IMG/VR virus record: IMGVR_UViG_3300010883_000648
Location: 1-20,682 of that record
Reading direction: 5' to 3' (one strand)
Length of the DNA: 20,682 nucleotides
Origin: a virus
The notes under the pieces are model-generated. The model was given only the letters and a program-made list of their open reading frames with translations, was not told the origin of the DNA and ran no database searches. How positions within the stretch are numbered: position 1 is the stretch's first letter; the number at the start of each line of letters is the position of its first letter. The position numbers were made by a program, and so were the translations under genes. This document shows, in pieces, positions 1 to 6,817 of the stretch.

Positions 1-1
1 A

Positions 2-331
2 AGCTACTTCGAGTGTGAGAGTTGCAATGAGGACTATCATAATGACTCTTCAGTCGCCACATATGGCGGTGACGGTGCACTCATATGTGATGGGTGTATC
101 CACACTGACTATACACATTGCAATACATGCGATGAGTGGAAAGGAAATGATGACATAGCTGGTGAGTATAAGGATGATTACATATGTGATAGTTGTGTCG
201 ATAATGATGATGACCTCGAACGGCTCGACTGCGGAGCTGTCGCTGACATAGAGGTAACAACTGTTACTTATGAAGTTAAAACATCTAACTGTTCTTGTTG
301 CGGTGAACAAGAGACAAGGGAGGAAGTATGA
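2..331 (+). CDS. Cys-rich multi-zinc-finger protein, 5' partial
   Basis: The reading frame is open from base 2 and ends at a TGA that overlaps the next ATG (ATGA), so the start lies outside the window. The visible 109 residues hold a series of Cys pairs (CESC, CDGC, HCNTC, CDSC, NCSCC) spaced like treble-clef or zinc-ribbon knuckles, enough for two or three zinc sites. The rest is very acidic (runs of Asp and Glu). Function is unknown: nucleic-acid or protein binding is the usual role of such knuckles in phage proteins, which is an inference. It is translationally coupled to the downstream peptidase gene. Confidence 0.75.
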   Translation, partial: SYFECESCNEDYHNDSSVATYGGDGALICDGCIHTDYTHCNTCDEWKGNDDIAGEYKDDYICDSCVDNDDDLERLDCGAVADIEVTTVTYEVKTSNCSCCGEQETREEV

Positions 332-1329
332 TTGAAGAACTTATGGACATGCTCAAATATAAAAGACCTGCATCATCTACGATGGAAGAACTATTCATTG
401 ACGAATTCATTGCACCTCTTGAGGTGATGGAAGATGAAGAGGGTAACTTGTTTAAAACTATCAACAACCCTGATGGTAGCAAGCCTGAAGTTATGTTCAG
501 TTCACATACCGATACAGTGCATGCAACTGAAGGGTTCCAAACGTTACGCATGAAGGGGCAGTACATTACCTTGCATGATAAAGATTCTAATTGCCTTGGT
601 GCTGATTGTACATCAGGAGTATGGCTGATGATGGAAATGATACGAGCTAGCAAGCCGGGGCTTTATGTCTTCCATCGTGGCGAAGAGATTGGTGGTGTAG
701 GTAGTAACTACATTGCTAGCACTACTCCTGCTGTAGTAGATGGCATCAAGTGTTGTATTGCTTTAGATCGTATGAACACACGTGACATCATCACTCATCA
801 GGGTATGAGTAGATGTTGCAGTGATGCGTTTGCATTGTCATTAGCACGTGAGTTGGGTGGGAAGTTTGCTCCATCTAATAAGGGTGTGTTCACTGACAGT
901 GCTAACTATGTAGACCTCATTGGTGAGTGCACCAACATATCAGTGGGCTATGAGAAACAGCATTGCCCATTAGAGTTACAAGACTTCACGTTCCTTAAGA
1001 GTCTACGCATGAAGTTACTTGACTTAGACTATAGCAAGTTTGAGTATAGCCGTGATGCTGGTGACACTGATGCATCATGGGAGTATGGAACATCATACGG
1101 AATAAAGGATGTGATTGATGATGATACTATGTATGATCCTAACAGTGCTTACTTGGACTACATATCTGAGGATGCTGGCACTAAAAGAGCTACCGTTAAG
1201 GAGTCACCGCAATTACTTGATATGGTTCTTGACTATCCAGATGTAGTCGTGAGACTATTGATTGACTACGGTATTACTGAGTCAACTCTCGCTGATGAAA
1301 TCTATATTAAAACAGGAGAATTAGTATGA
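328..1329 (+). CDS. M20/M28-like zinc metallopeptidase
   Basis: This 333-aa protein carries the co-catalytic zinc peptidase pattern in order: His60-x-Asp62 (SSHTDTVH), Asp93 (LGADCTSG), Glu119-Glu120 (HRGEEIGG), Asp147 (ALDR) and a final His212 (EKQHC). A TDSANYVD segment near residue 189 also fits M20/M28 folds. The residue after the bridging Asp, normally Asp in a cis peptide, is Cys94. Family members hydrolyse peptides or N-acyl amino acids in the cytoplasm; the substrate here cannot be read from sequence. After about residue 230 comes an acidic tail of about 100 residues that I do not recognise. The ATG overlaps the upstream stop, and GGGAGG just upstream is the ribosome site. The gene also overlaps the next gene by ATGA, so it is part of an operon. 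Confidence 0.8.
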   Translation: MIEELMDMLKYKRPASSTMEELFIDEFIAPLEVMEDEEGNLFKTINNPDGSKPEVMFSSHTDTVHATEGFQTLRMKGQYITLHDKDSNCLGADCTSGVWLMMEMIRASKPGLYVFHRGEEIGGVGSNYIASTTPAVVDGIKCCIALDRMNTRDIITHQGMSRCCSDAFALSLARELGGKFAPSNKGVFTDSANYVDLIGECTNISVGYEKQHCPLELQDFTFLKSLRMKLLDLDYSKFEYSRDAGDTDASWEYGTSYGIKDVIDDDTMYDPNSAYLDYISEDAGTKRATVKESPQLLDMVLDYPDVVVRLLIDYGITESTLADEIYIKTGELV

Positions 1330-1541
1330 GAGCAGAAGAAAGATATGCTGAGACATGGTGGACTATTGAAGATGTTAAGGTGCGTACTGATATGAGTGAT
1401 GATGAGGCGCACACTATACTTGCTGAGATAGAGGAATCATTACGTGATGCAGTAGATAGCGTAGCTAGTGAGATACTGGACAATGCTATTGATACACACG
1501 AAGATAAACTTAATGAAGGAGGTGATGAAGATGCAGACTGA
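1326..1541 (+). CDS. Small acidic protein, unknown
   Basis: This 71-aa protein starts at an ATG overlapping the peptidase stop, with AGGAG about 8 bases upstream. It is strongly acidic and predicted helical (Asp/Glu in most turns), ending in an acidic tail. An EDVKVRTDMSDDEAHTILAEI segment looks like a small helix-turn-helix-like helical pair, but there is no diagnostic motif. The dense overlapping context supports it being a real gene. No function is assigned. Confidence 0.65.
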   Translation: MRAEERYAETWWTIEDVKVRTDMSDDEAHTILAEIEESLRDAVDSVASEILDNAIDTHEDKLNEGGDEDAD

Positions 1542-1770
1542 TGCGCTACCACATGTAATGGCTAAGCCTAAGTTGTTTGAGATTGTTGTTACATATAGGA
1601 AGGAGGTGACGTATCAATTGGAAGGGAAGAATGATACACATGCTAAGCGTAAGGCTATAGCTACGATGCGTAACGACAGCCTTATCTTTGGTGAGGATGA
1701 AGATAGTTTCTCATGTGTAGCTACGGAGATTAGCAAAGCAACAGAAGGAGTAAGCAATGAAGATAGGTAA
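1531..1770 (+). CDS. Small hypothetical protein (79 aa)
   Basis: I chose the ATG at 1531 because AAGGAGGTG at 1517-1524 sits 6-7 bases upstream. The in-frame ATG at 1525 is too close to that site, and one at 1468 has no ribosome site. The product has a beta-strand-rich start (LFEIVVTYRKEVTYQLEG) followed by a lysine-rich helix, a pattern common in small phage proteins of the form 'F-x-V-x-V ... A-x-A'. It overlaps the genes on both sides by about 11-14 bases. Function is unknown. Confidence 0.65.
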   Translation: MQTDALPHVMAKPKLFEIVVTYRKEVTYQLEGKNDTHAKRKAIATMRNDSLIFGEDEDSFSCVATEISKATEGVSNEDR

Positions 1771-2089
1771 GGAAAGAAAGAAACACGTGGTCACACCAGC
1801 GGCACCGAAAGAGTTCATCTATCTGTACCATAGGTGTCCTGAATGTGAGGATGAAGCAGCTCAGTGGGATAACCTAACCTTCATGAGTCCACGTGAGTAT
1901 GCTAAGTTAGAGATAGGATACACTGATGAGGGTATCCAAGTGTGGTGTTTACGGCATGATCGAAACGTCATTCATATATGTTTGAATGGAACAGAGATTG
2001 CTAGTGATACTCGCATGGGTAATATACATGTGCTCAAAGCCACAACGGTGATGGGTGTAAAACAAAACTTAACTAACAAAGGAGTATGA
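1757..2089 (+). CDS. Hypothetical protein with possible zinc-binding Cys/His
   Basis: This 110-aa protein has GAAGGAG about 7 bases before the ATG, which overlaps the preceding gene. A CPEC pair (Cys27, Cys30) followed by WCLRH (Cys64, His67) suggests a single zinc-ribbon-like site. The N-terminus is basic (KERKKH). No family is recognised; nucleic-acid binding is possible but unproven. Confidence 0.65.
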   Translation: MKIGKERKKHVVTPAAPKEFIYLYHRCPECEDEAAQWDNLTFMSPREYAKLEIGYTDEGIQVWCLRHDRNVIHICLNGTEIASDTRMGNIHVLKATTVMGVKQNLTNKGV

Positions 2090-2091
2090 CT

Positions 2092-2346
2092 ATGACTAAG
2101 CAATTCATTATTGAATCAGGGATCTCTTTGGTTAAACGAGCCGATTGTAATACGAGTAGGAAGGCTAATGCTTTCCGTACTGCATTGGCTGACATGGCTA
2201 AGGGTGATTCTATTGCACTAACTAATCCGAAAGACTTACAAAACATGAGGTCTATGGCAAGCAGGATGAAGAAAGAACCATACACACGTAAGTCTTTTGC
2301 ATTCAGAACTCTCGGTAAAAATTCATGGAGAGTTTGGAGAACTTAA
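2092..2346 (+). CDS. Small basic protein, unknown (84 aa)
   Basis: Two ATGs are in frame, at 2086 and 2092. GGAG at 2081-2084 gives proper spacing only for 2092, so that start is preferred. The product is basic, with many Lys/Arg in the second half (KKEPYTRKSFAFRTLGKNSW), and may bind nucleic acid. The C-terminal segment looks like a compact beta structure seen in small phage regulators. No family is assigned. Confidence 0.6.
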   Translation: MTKQFIIESGISLVKRADCNTSRKANAFRTALADMAKGDSIALTNPKDLQNMRSMASRMKKEPYTRKSFAFRTLGKNSWRVWRT

Positions 2347-2347
2347 T

Positions 2348-2431
2348 TTGTCCTATGCTTTACTACTAGTACTATGGGCCGGGGCTGTCACTGTAATAGA
2401 CAAGATAGCTGACTGGGCTATAAAAAAATAA
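2348..2431 (+). CDS. Possible 27-aa membrane micropeptide (TTG start)
   Basis: A TTG at 2348 follows GGAGA (2336-2340) with 7-base spacing and opens a 27-codon frame. The frame encodes one hydrophobic stretch (LSYALLLVLWAGAVTVI) followed by an amphipathic, Lys-ended tail, the layout of a single-pass membrane peptide. It lies in the gap before the DUF932 gene and immediately follows the previous stop. It is short and uses a rare start, so it could be chance. It also overlaps a possible promoter. Confidence 0.35.
   Translation: MSYALLLVLWAGAVTVIDKIADWAIKK
2397..2424 (+). promoter_or_regulatory. Possible sigma70 promoter for the DUF932 gene
   Basis: TAGACA (2397-2402), 16 bases, then TATAAA (2419-2424): five of six consensus bases in each box. 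It lies about 60 bases before the DUF932 start. The leader it would make begins just before the 2441-2464 hairpin. Confidence 0.35.
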
Positions 2432-2440
2432 CTAATCTGT

Positions 2441-2464
2441 AGCCCCTGTCTACATGAGGGGGCT
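2441..2464 (+). other. Leader stem-loop before the DUF932 gene
   Basis: AGCCCC (2441-2446) pairs perfectly with GGGGCT (2459-2464) across a 12-base loop. There is no T-run after it, so it is not an intrinsic terminator. It ends 8 bases before the AAGGAG ribosome site and could affect translation or mRNA stability. Confidence 0.4.
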
Positions 2465-2485
2465 GCTCATTCAAGGAGATTTACC

Positions 2486-3550
2486 ATGAAGCAAGGAAAA
2501 CAATCCATCGTAGAGTTAGCTAAAGAAATCCAACGCCAAGCTGATAGCAAGGTAGACTATATTGCACCAGCTAAGAGAATGGAGGTGATAGCTAATGGTA
2601 GTGTCAGTCTTATGCTGGACAGAAGTGATGTCACTAACAAGATACCTCTCAATCATATCGCATCACGTCAGCTTGGTGACAAGGTAGGTATACCAGCTAA
2701 GTACTTCGATAGGATGTTGAGTGATGCACCTGACTTGTTCGCTACCAACGTGAATCATTGGTTGGGAAATTCTAATGCCAACCATATGATACGTACACTT
2801 GATGGTGATGTACGTGCTGTGTTGTCAGACAGATACCAACGTATAGATAACATAGACATAGGCAATGAGATCTTACCTATCCTAATGAATAGTTTAAGTG
2901 GGCTAGAGATAGCATCATGTGAGATAACAGAGAAGAAGATGTACATTAAAGCTATCATGCCTCAGATGCAGGCTGATGTGAAGGTAGGTGACACGGTGCA
3001 AGCAGGCATCAGCATTACTAACAGTGAGATAGGTCATGGTATGTTTGAGGTAGCCCCATTCATTATGAGATTGGTATGCCTCAATGGTATGAAGGTGAAT
3101 GATGCCGCGTTTGGTAGACGACACCTTGGTGCACGTACTGATGTCAATGACGCAGTGTACAACGTGCTATCCAATGAGACCTTGAAGGCTGATGACAAAG
3201 CATTCATGTTGAAGGCACGTGATGTAGTAACAGCAGCGTTTGAGGAAAAATTATTCTTACAACATGTTGATGCACTACGTCAGACAACGGAGCGTAAGAT
3301 CTTAGGCAACCCAGTGAAGGCAGTCGAAGTGTTAGCTAAGAATAACGGCTTGCTACAGGGTGAACAGGATGGTATACTCCGCAAATTAATTGAGGGTGCT
3401 GACCTTAGCCAGTACGGTATGGTTCAGGCAGTGACAGCCTTCAGTCAAGATGTTCAATCATACGATAGGGCTAGTGACTTCGAGGAGTTGGGTGGTAAGA
3501 TAGTTACCCTGACTGACCAAGAGTGGAAGCCTATTGCAGTAGCAGCGTGA
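2486..3550 (+). CDS. DUF932-family phage/plasmid protein
   Basis: This 354-aa protein has the overall pattern of DUF932: a short helical N-terminus, a start region with RMEVIANG and ASRQLGDKVGIPAKYFDRM, then an LDGDVRAVLSDRYQRIDN segment near residue 105-122, and FIMRLVCLNGM near residue 193. The family is common in phages and plasmids and has no established biochemical role. It is often found near recombination and ssDNA-handling genes, which fits the recombinase gene 400 bases downstream. AAGGAG at 2473-2478 supports the start. Confidence 0.75.
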   Translation: MKQGKQSIVELAKEIQRQADSKVDYIAPAKRMEVIANGSVSLMLDRSDVTNKIPLNHIASRQLGDKVGIPAKYFDRMLSDAPDLFATNVNHWLGNSNANHMIRTLDGDVRAVLSDRYQRIDNIDIGNEILPILMNSLSGLEIASCEITEKKMYIKAIMPQMQADVKVGDTVQAGISITNSEIGHGMFEVAPFIMRLVCLNGMKVNDAAFGRRHLGARTDVNDAVYNVLSNETLKADDKAFMLKARDVVTAAFEEKLFLQHVDALRQTTERKILGNPVKAVEVLAKNNGLLQGEQDGILRKLIEGADLSQYGMVQAVTAFSQDVQSYDRASDFEELGGKIVTLTDQEWKPIAVAA

Positions 3551-3554
3551 CTAT

Positions 3555-3758
3555 ATGACAAAGGTAGAGTTCGACATGGTGGTGCGACATGCACTGATTG
3601 CCATGCATGTACATGAGGACGTAGCAGATGAAGAGATGTTAGTATCATGGAGTAATGAGTATGAACATGTCAAGGCTCTAACCCTTGAACAGTTCAAAGT
3701 TCTATGTGCTCAGGGTGTAGCAGAATATAATAAAGCCTTGAACGCTAGTAGTAATTAG
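3555..3758 (+). CDS. Small hypothetical protein (67 aa)
   Basis: It starts 4 bases after the DUF932 stop, with no clear Shine-Dalgarno, so translation is probably by re-initiation. An alternative ATG is at 3576. The product is helical and acidic, with no motif I recognise. It is the last gene before the non-coding island. Function is unknown. Confidence 0.55.
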   Translation: MTKVEFDMVVRHALIAMHVHEDVADEEMLVSWSNEYEHVKALTLEQFKVLCAQGVAEYNKALNASSN

Positions 3759-3819
3759 TTAATACATGAATCCTTTTGTATCATCTCGCATCTAACACAG
3801 CAAGAAGTAATTAGTTAAT
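3750..3819 (+). repeat. 14-bp direct repeat pair
   Basis: AGTAATTAGTTAAT occurs exactly at 3750-3763 and again at 3806-3819, a start-to-start distance of 56 bases. The first copy overlaps the end of the upstream gene and the second abuts the 9-bp inverted repeat. It could be a binding-site pair for a regulator, replication initiator or integrase. Confidence 0.6.
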
Positions 3820-3883
3820 CCCGGCAGCCACAAGGCCAACTCAATAAGCCTAATCACGCGCAAGCGGTGGTCGATGCCGGGAT
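3818..3883 (+). other. Structured inverted-repeat element, possible ncRNA or terminator
   Basis: ATCCCGGCA (3818-3826) pairs perfectly with TGCCGGGAT (3875-3883). Inside, CCAC (3828-3831) pairs with GTGG (3867-3870). Two hairpins fill the rest: GGC/GCC (3834-3836 with 3848-3850) and CGC-GCAA-GCG (3857-3866), the latter with a GNRA tetraloop. Together these make a plausible three-way junction. AACTTTT follows, so it may end upstream transcripts, but the T-run is short. It lies upstream of the 3894 promoter, so it is not in that promoter's leader. The 3759-3946 stretch holds only this, the direct repeat and the promoter. Confidence 0.5.
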
Positions 3884-3893
3884 AACTTTTATA

Positions 3894-3922
3894 TTGACAG
3901 TGATATATTGCGATGATATAAT
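3894..3922 (+). promoter_or_regulatory. Consensus sigma70 promoter
   Basis: TTGACA (3894-3899), a 17-base spacer and TATAAT (3917-3922) match the housekeeping consensus in all 12 positions at optimal spacing. Transcription would start near 3929, leaving a short leader with GGGAG at 3936-3940 before the recombinase ATG at 3947. It likely drives the recombination/sugar operon up to the terminator at 6765. Such strength suggests immediate-early expression by host RNA polymerase. Confidence 0.9.
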
Positions 3923-3946
3923 TTTAACAATCAATGGGAGTAATCA

Positions 3947-4813
3947 ATGAGCTTAACAGATCAACAACTAATAGATCGCAAGAAGGGATTGTTTGGGACA
4001 GATGCATCCATGTTGGATGAGACTAGTCCATATAACGATCCCTATTTTTTATACAAGTGCAAGCGTGGTGAGTGGGATGATAGACTTGACCCCGCCATAC
4101 ACCTTGAGCTTGGGCATGAGCTTGAAGATTATGTAGCAAGGAAGTATACAGAAAAGACTGGCATAGAAACACGGATAGATGACAACACTACTTGGAATGG
4201 TGAGTATCTATATGAGGGTAAGCCTTTCATGGGTGCTCATGTTGACAGGTGGTGTGTCGGTACAAAGAACAGCAGAATATTAGAGTGCAAGACAGCATAC
4301 ACTCGCAATAGATGGGGCAAGAATGGTAGTGGTAACATCCCCCCTAACTACCGTTCTCAAATCAAGCATTACTGCCTAGTGCTGGGCCTCCACGAAGTAG
4401 ATGTTGCTGTCTTGCACCTTCCCTTCCCTCCCACAATAGAGATTCATTCCTTTGATTTCTCGCAGATAGAACTGGATGACCTGCTCCTCAAAGAGTATGC
4501 AATCTGGGATAGAATACAGAAGGGCAACCCACCACCAGTAGGTAGCAGTGCTACCACCAATGAAAAACTTAGAGATGAATTCTCTGGTAGCATAGAGGAT
4601 AGCACTGTGTCCAGTGAGGATCTAGATGTACACCTAGAACTCATCAAGCAAGTTAAGATATGTAAGAAGGATCAGAAGGATTACGTTACTGCTGCACAGA
4701 ATAAGATCATCGCTCACATGGGTGAGTACGAGTTCTTAGTCAATGGTGATGGCGATATAGTCGCCACCTTTAAACCTGATGCTAAGGGTATCAGGAAACT
4801 TTTAATTAAATAG
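3947..4813 (+). CDS. YqaJ/lambda-exonuclease-type recombinase (PD-(D/E)XK)
   Basis: The 288-aa protein carries the lambda-exo/YqaJ fold signatures: GHELED at 56-61, Asp100 in GAHVDRW, Glu113-Cys-Lys115 in ILECKTA (the ExK catalytic pair) and YRSQIKHYCLVLG at 135-147 (motif with Gln138). Family members degrade one strand of dsDNA from ends to give 3' overhangs for strand annealing. The next gene is an ssDNA-binding protein, which supports a recombination module. The C-terminal 90 residues are helical and charged. GGGAG and a strong promoter precede it. No Erf, RecT or Beta annealase is seen in this window. Confidence 0.85.
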   Translation: MSLTDQQLIDRKKGLFGTDASMLDETSPYNDPYFLYKCKRGEWDDRLDPAIHLELGHELEDYVARKYTEKTGIETRIDDNTTWNGEYLYEGKPFMGAHVDRWCVGTKNSRILECKTAYTRNRWGKNGSGNIPPNYRSQIKHYCLVLGLHEVDVAVLHLPFPPTIEIHSFDFSQIELDDLLLKEYAIWDRIQKGNPPPVGSSATTNEKLRDEFSGSIEDSTVSSEDLDVHLELIKQVKICKKDQKDYVTAAQNKIIAHMGEYEFLVNGDGDIVATFKPDAKGIRKLLIK

Positions 4814-4823
4814 GGAGTACTCA

Positions 4824-5453
4824 ATGTCTACTAAGAAAATGCATTACTTCACACCGATTGGTACGTTCAACTATCCTTGGCTGGACAAGCCATCTAAATG
4901 GGATGCTTCAGCACGTGATGGTAAGGGTGGTAGTAAACCAGCCGACCCAACAGACTTGAATGGATCATACAGTGTTAAGCTAACCGTTGATCCTGCTGTG
5001 TTCAAGACATCAGACTTTAAGAAACAGATTGATGAGCTGTGGGATCTAGCACAGAAGACTAACAAGGGTAAGTATGATGAGACAAAGGATCCTTACTGGG
5101 CTGATGATGAAGGCAACGTATGTCTGACAGCACGTAGGCAAGCAGCCTTTCAGAAGGATGGTAAGATTCAAACGATGCGTCCTAAGTTAGAGGATTGTAC
5201 TGGACGTGACATCACTAAGTATGTAGAAGAGGAAGGTATTCAGGTCGCATCTGAATCAACGGGTAGACTAGACGTTACCACCTACGTACCAGTACCTAAG
5301 AAGAAGGATGGTGTAGCTACGCTACGTATGAACTTCGACTTAGTTAAGGCACAGTTCAAGGTGCTTAAACGCTATGAGGCTGACAAGTCTATGGCTCCCA
5401 TTGATGGGGGATCACCAGTAGGGGAGGAGCTTGGCGAAGCTATACCTTACTAA
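4824..5453 (+). CDS. T7 gp2.5-like ssDNA-binding protein
   Basis: This 209-aa protein resembles gp2.5-type OB-fold proteins: an early TPIGTFNYPWLDKPSKWD segment, GSYSVKLTVDP beta strands near 47-57, a helical insertion with DPYW, a KPxxEDCTGRDI segment, and a C-terminal part with VKAQFKVLKRYE before an acidic tail. It lacks the very long acidic tail of T7 gp2.5, but ends in a shorter acidic/Gly segment. It would coat ssDNA in replication and recombination, next to the exonuclease. The ATG follows GGGAGT, and it starts 10 bases after the upstream stop. The match rests on pattern only. Confidence 0.6.
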   Translation: MSTKKMHYFTPIGTFNYPWLDKPSKWDASARDGKGGSKPADPTDLNGSYSVKLTVDPAVFKTSDFKKQIDELWDLAQKTNKGKYDETKDPYWADDEGNVCLTARRQAAFQKDGKIQTMRPKLEDCTGRDITKYVEEEGIQVASESTGRLDVTTYVPVPKKKDGVATLRMNFDLVKAQFKVLKRYEADKSMAPIDGGSPVGEELGEAIPY

Positions 5454-6349
5454 TGAATGTTGCTCTCATAGGATGTGGTGCATGGGGAAAGAACTTAGCC
5501 CGTGTACTGTATGATAAGCGGGTGTTGCATACTGTGTGTGATGTAGCAAAGGCTACGCTAGATCATTACACCGATGTTACATATAGGAATAACTATTCTG
5601 ATGTCATCAAGGATGAGACTGTAGATGTAGTTGTTATATCCACACCCGCTATCTATCACTTCGACATGGTGATGAGAGCATTAGAAGCTAACAAGCATGT
5701 GTTCGTTGAGAAACCGCTGGCCCTCTCCTTAAAAGAGGGTCAGTTCCTCAACGCCCTAGCCAAAACAAGGGGGAAGGTATTGTTTGTTGGCCATCTATTG
5801 CATTACCACCCAGCTGTGGTAGAGATGAAGAAGATTGTAGCTGACTATGTTATTGGTGACATCAGATACATATACTCTGAACGCTTGAACGATGGTGCTA
5901 TCAGGAAAGAGGAGAGTATACTATGGTCATTCGCACCGCATGACATCTCAGTAATCCATGCCTTGATGGGTGGTGAACCATTGGAAGTTGAGGCTAGAGG
6001 TGAATGCTTTACTAACAGTGGTGTGTATGATGTCACCACTACACATATGGCATTCACTGCAAACAGACACGCTTCAATCTATGTCAACTGGCTTAACCCT
6101 ACCAAGCAACAGAAGATGACAGTGATTGGTAGTGATGGCTCGTTAGTGTTTGATGATACGGAGACGCAGAAACTTATGTTGTATAAGGATGGTGACTCCA
6201 CCGTCATGCACTGCTACCAATACGAACCATTGGTTGAAGAGGTCGAAGCTTTTATTAACGCATGTAACGGTGATGAATACTTTACTGATGGTGATGAAGC
6301 TGTCAAAGTATTACGCACCTTGGAGCTAGCATCATCATGTCTTACGTAA
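5453..6349 (+). CDS. Gfo/Idh/MocA-family sugar dehydrogenase
   Basis: The N-terminus has the Rossmann GCGAWG loop (residues 7-12), VISTPAIYH near 61-69, and the family's EKP motif (86-88) with KPLAL after it; HDIS at 163-166 is the usual substrate/catalytic region. Length (298 aa) is typical. The closest known roles are NAD-dependent oxidation of nucleotide sugars, for example C3 oxidation of UDP-GlcNAc-type sugars (WlbA/WbpB). The specific substrate is inferred from the next gene, a hexapeptide acyltransferase. It is coupled to the ssDNA-binding gene by TAATG overlap. It may alter host surface glycans; this is an inference. Confidence 0.85.
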   Translation: MNVALIGCGAWGKNLARVLYDKRVLHTVCDVAKATLDHYTDVTYRNNYSDVIKDETVDVVVISTPAIYHFDMVMRALEANKHVFVEKPLALSLKEGQFLNALAKTRGKVLFVGHLLHYHPAVVEMKKIVADYVIGDIRYIYSERLNDGAIRKEESILWSFAPHDISVIHALMGGEPLEVEARGECFTNSGVYDVTTTHMAFTANRHASIYVNWLNPTKQQKMTVIGSDGSLVFDDTETQKLMLYKDGDSTVMHCYQYEPLVEEVEAFINACNGDEYFTDGDEAVKVLRTLELASSCLT

Positions 6350-6741
6350 TACGCAGATTCTCTGAGGTGTTAGATAACTGTAACGTAGGAGACAACACTA
6401 AGATAGGTAGGTACTGTACCATTGGGCCTAACGTTACGATAGGTAAAGGCTGTAAGATACAGGATAACGTGTCAGTATACGAAGGTGTTACCATAGAAGA
6501 TGATGTCTTCATTGGCCCATCAGTTGTGTTTGCTAATGATAAGTACCCACCTAGTGGTGATAGATGGGAAACATTAATCAAGAAGGGTGCAAGCATAGGC
6601 TCCAACTGCACCATACTATGTGGTGTAACTATAGGAAAGAATACTATGATAGGAGCTGGCACTCTAGTAGTTAAGGATGTACCAGACAATGTAATACAGT
6701 ACAATAAGATTGAGCAAGTACACTATCATACGGTAGGATAG
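6337..6741 (+). CDS. Hexapeptide-repeat acyltransferase
   Basis: Nearly the whole 134-aa chain consists of left-handed beta-helix hexapeptide repeats ([LIV]-G-x-x-x-x, e.g. IGPNVTIGKGCKI, VTIGKNTMIGAGT). An FANDKYPP loop is like that of sugar-nucleotide N-acetyltransferases (WlbB/WbpD type, which use acetyl-CoA). It is shorter than typical WlbB proteins of about 190 aa. It overlaps the dehydrogenase gene by 13 bases, so the two are co-translated and probably act on the same sugar. No aminotransferase that would link the two steps is present in the window. Confidence 0.8.
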   Translation: MSYVIRRFSEVLDNCNVGDNTKIGRYCTIGPNVTIGKGCKIQDNVSVYEGVTIEDDVFIGPSVVFANDKYPPSGDRWETLIKKGASIGSNCTILCGVTIGKNTMIGAGTLVVKDVPDNVIQYNKIEQVHYHTVG

Positions 6742-6764
6742 CGTATCATGAAGTAGTTAACGGA

Positions 6765-6795
6765 GGGAGTGGCAATAATGCTGCTCCCTTTTCTT
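6765..6795 (+). terminator. Intrinsic terminator after the sugar cassette
   Basis: A 10-bp stem runs GGGAGTGGCA / TGCTGCTCCC (6765-6774 with 6779-6788) around an ATAA loop, with two internal G-U pairs, followed directly by TTTTCTT. It lies in the 76-base gap after the acyltransferase stop and should end the transcript from 3894. I see no convincing promoter between it and the next gene. Confidence 0.85.
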
Positions 6796-6817
6796 ATGCC
6801 TTAAATATGAGGGATGT

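Noticed and set aside
3818-3883. tRNA gene in the structured island
   Set aside because: The closing stem and junction are tRNA-like in size, but there is no TTCRA T-loop, no D-loop GG and no anticodon arm of 5 bp with a 7-base loop on either strand.
3818-3883. Small self-cleaving ribozyme (hammerhead, twister)
   Set aside because: The hammerhead core (CUGAUGA and GAAA) is absent, and the partial similarity of GCCGG and AUAA to twister does not come with its conserved internal loops.
6342-6704. 120-aa minus-strand frame opposite the acyltransferase
   Set aside because: The hexapeptide repeat of the plus-strand gene imposes a periodic pattern on its complement; no start signals support it.
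6711-6740. Promoter-like TTGAGC ... TAGGAT before the 6765 terminator
   Set aside because: Both boxes are poor matches, and the transcript would end at once at the terminator.
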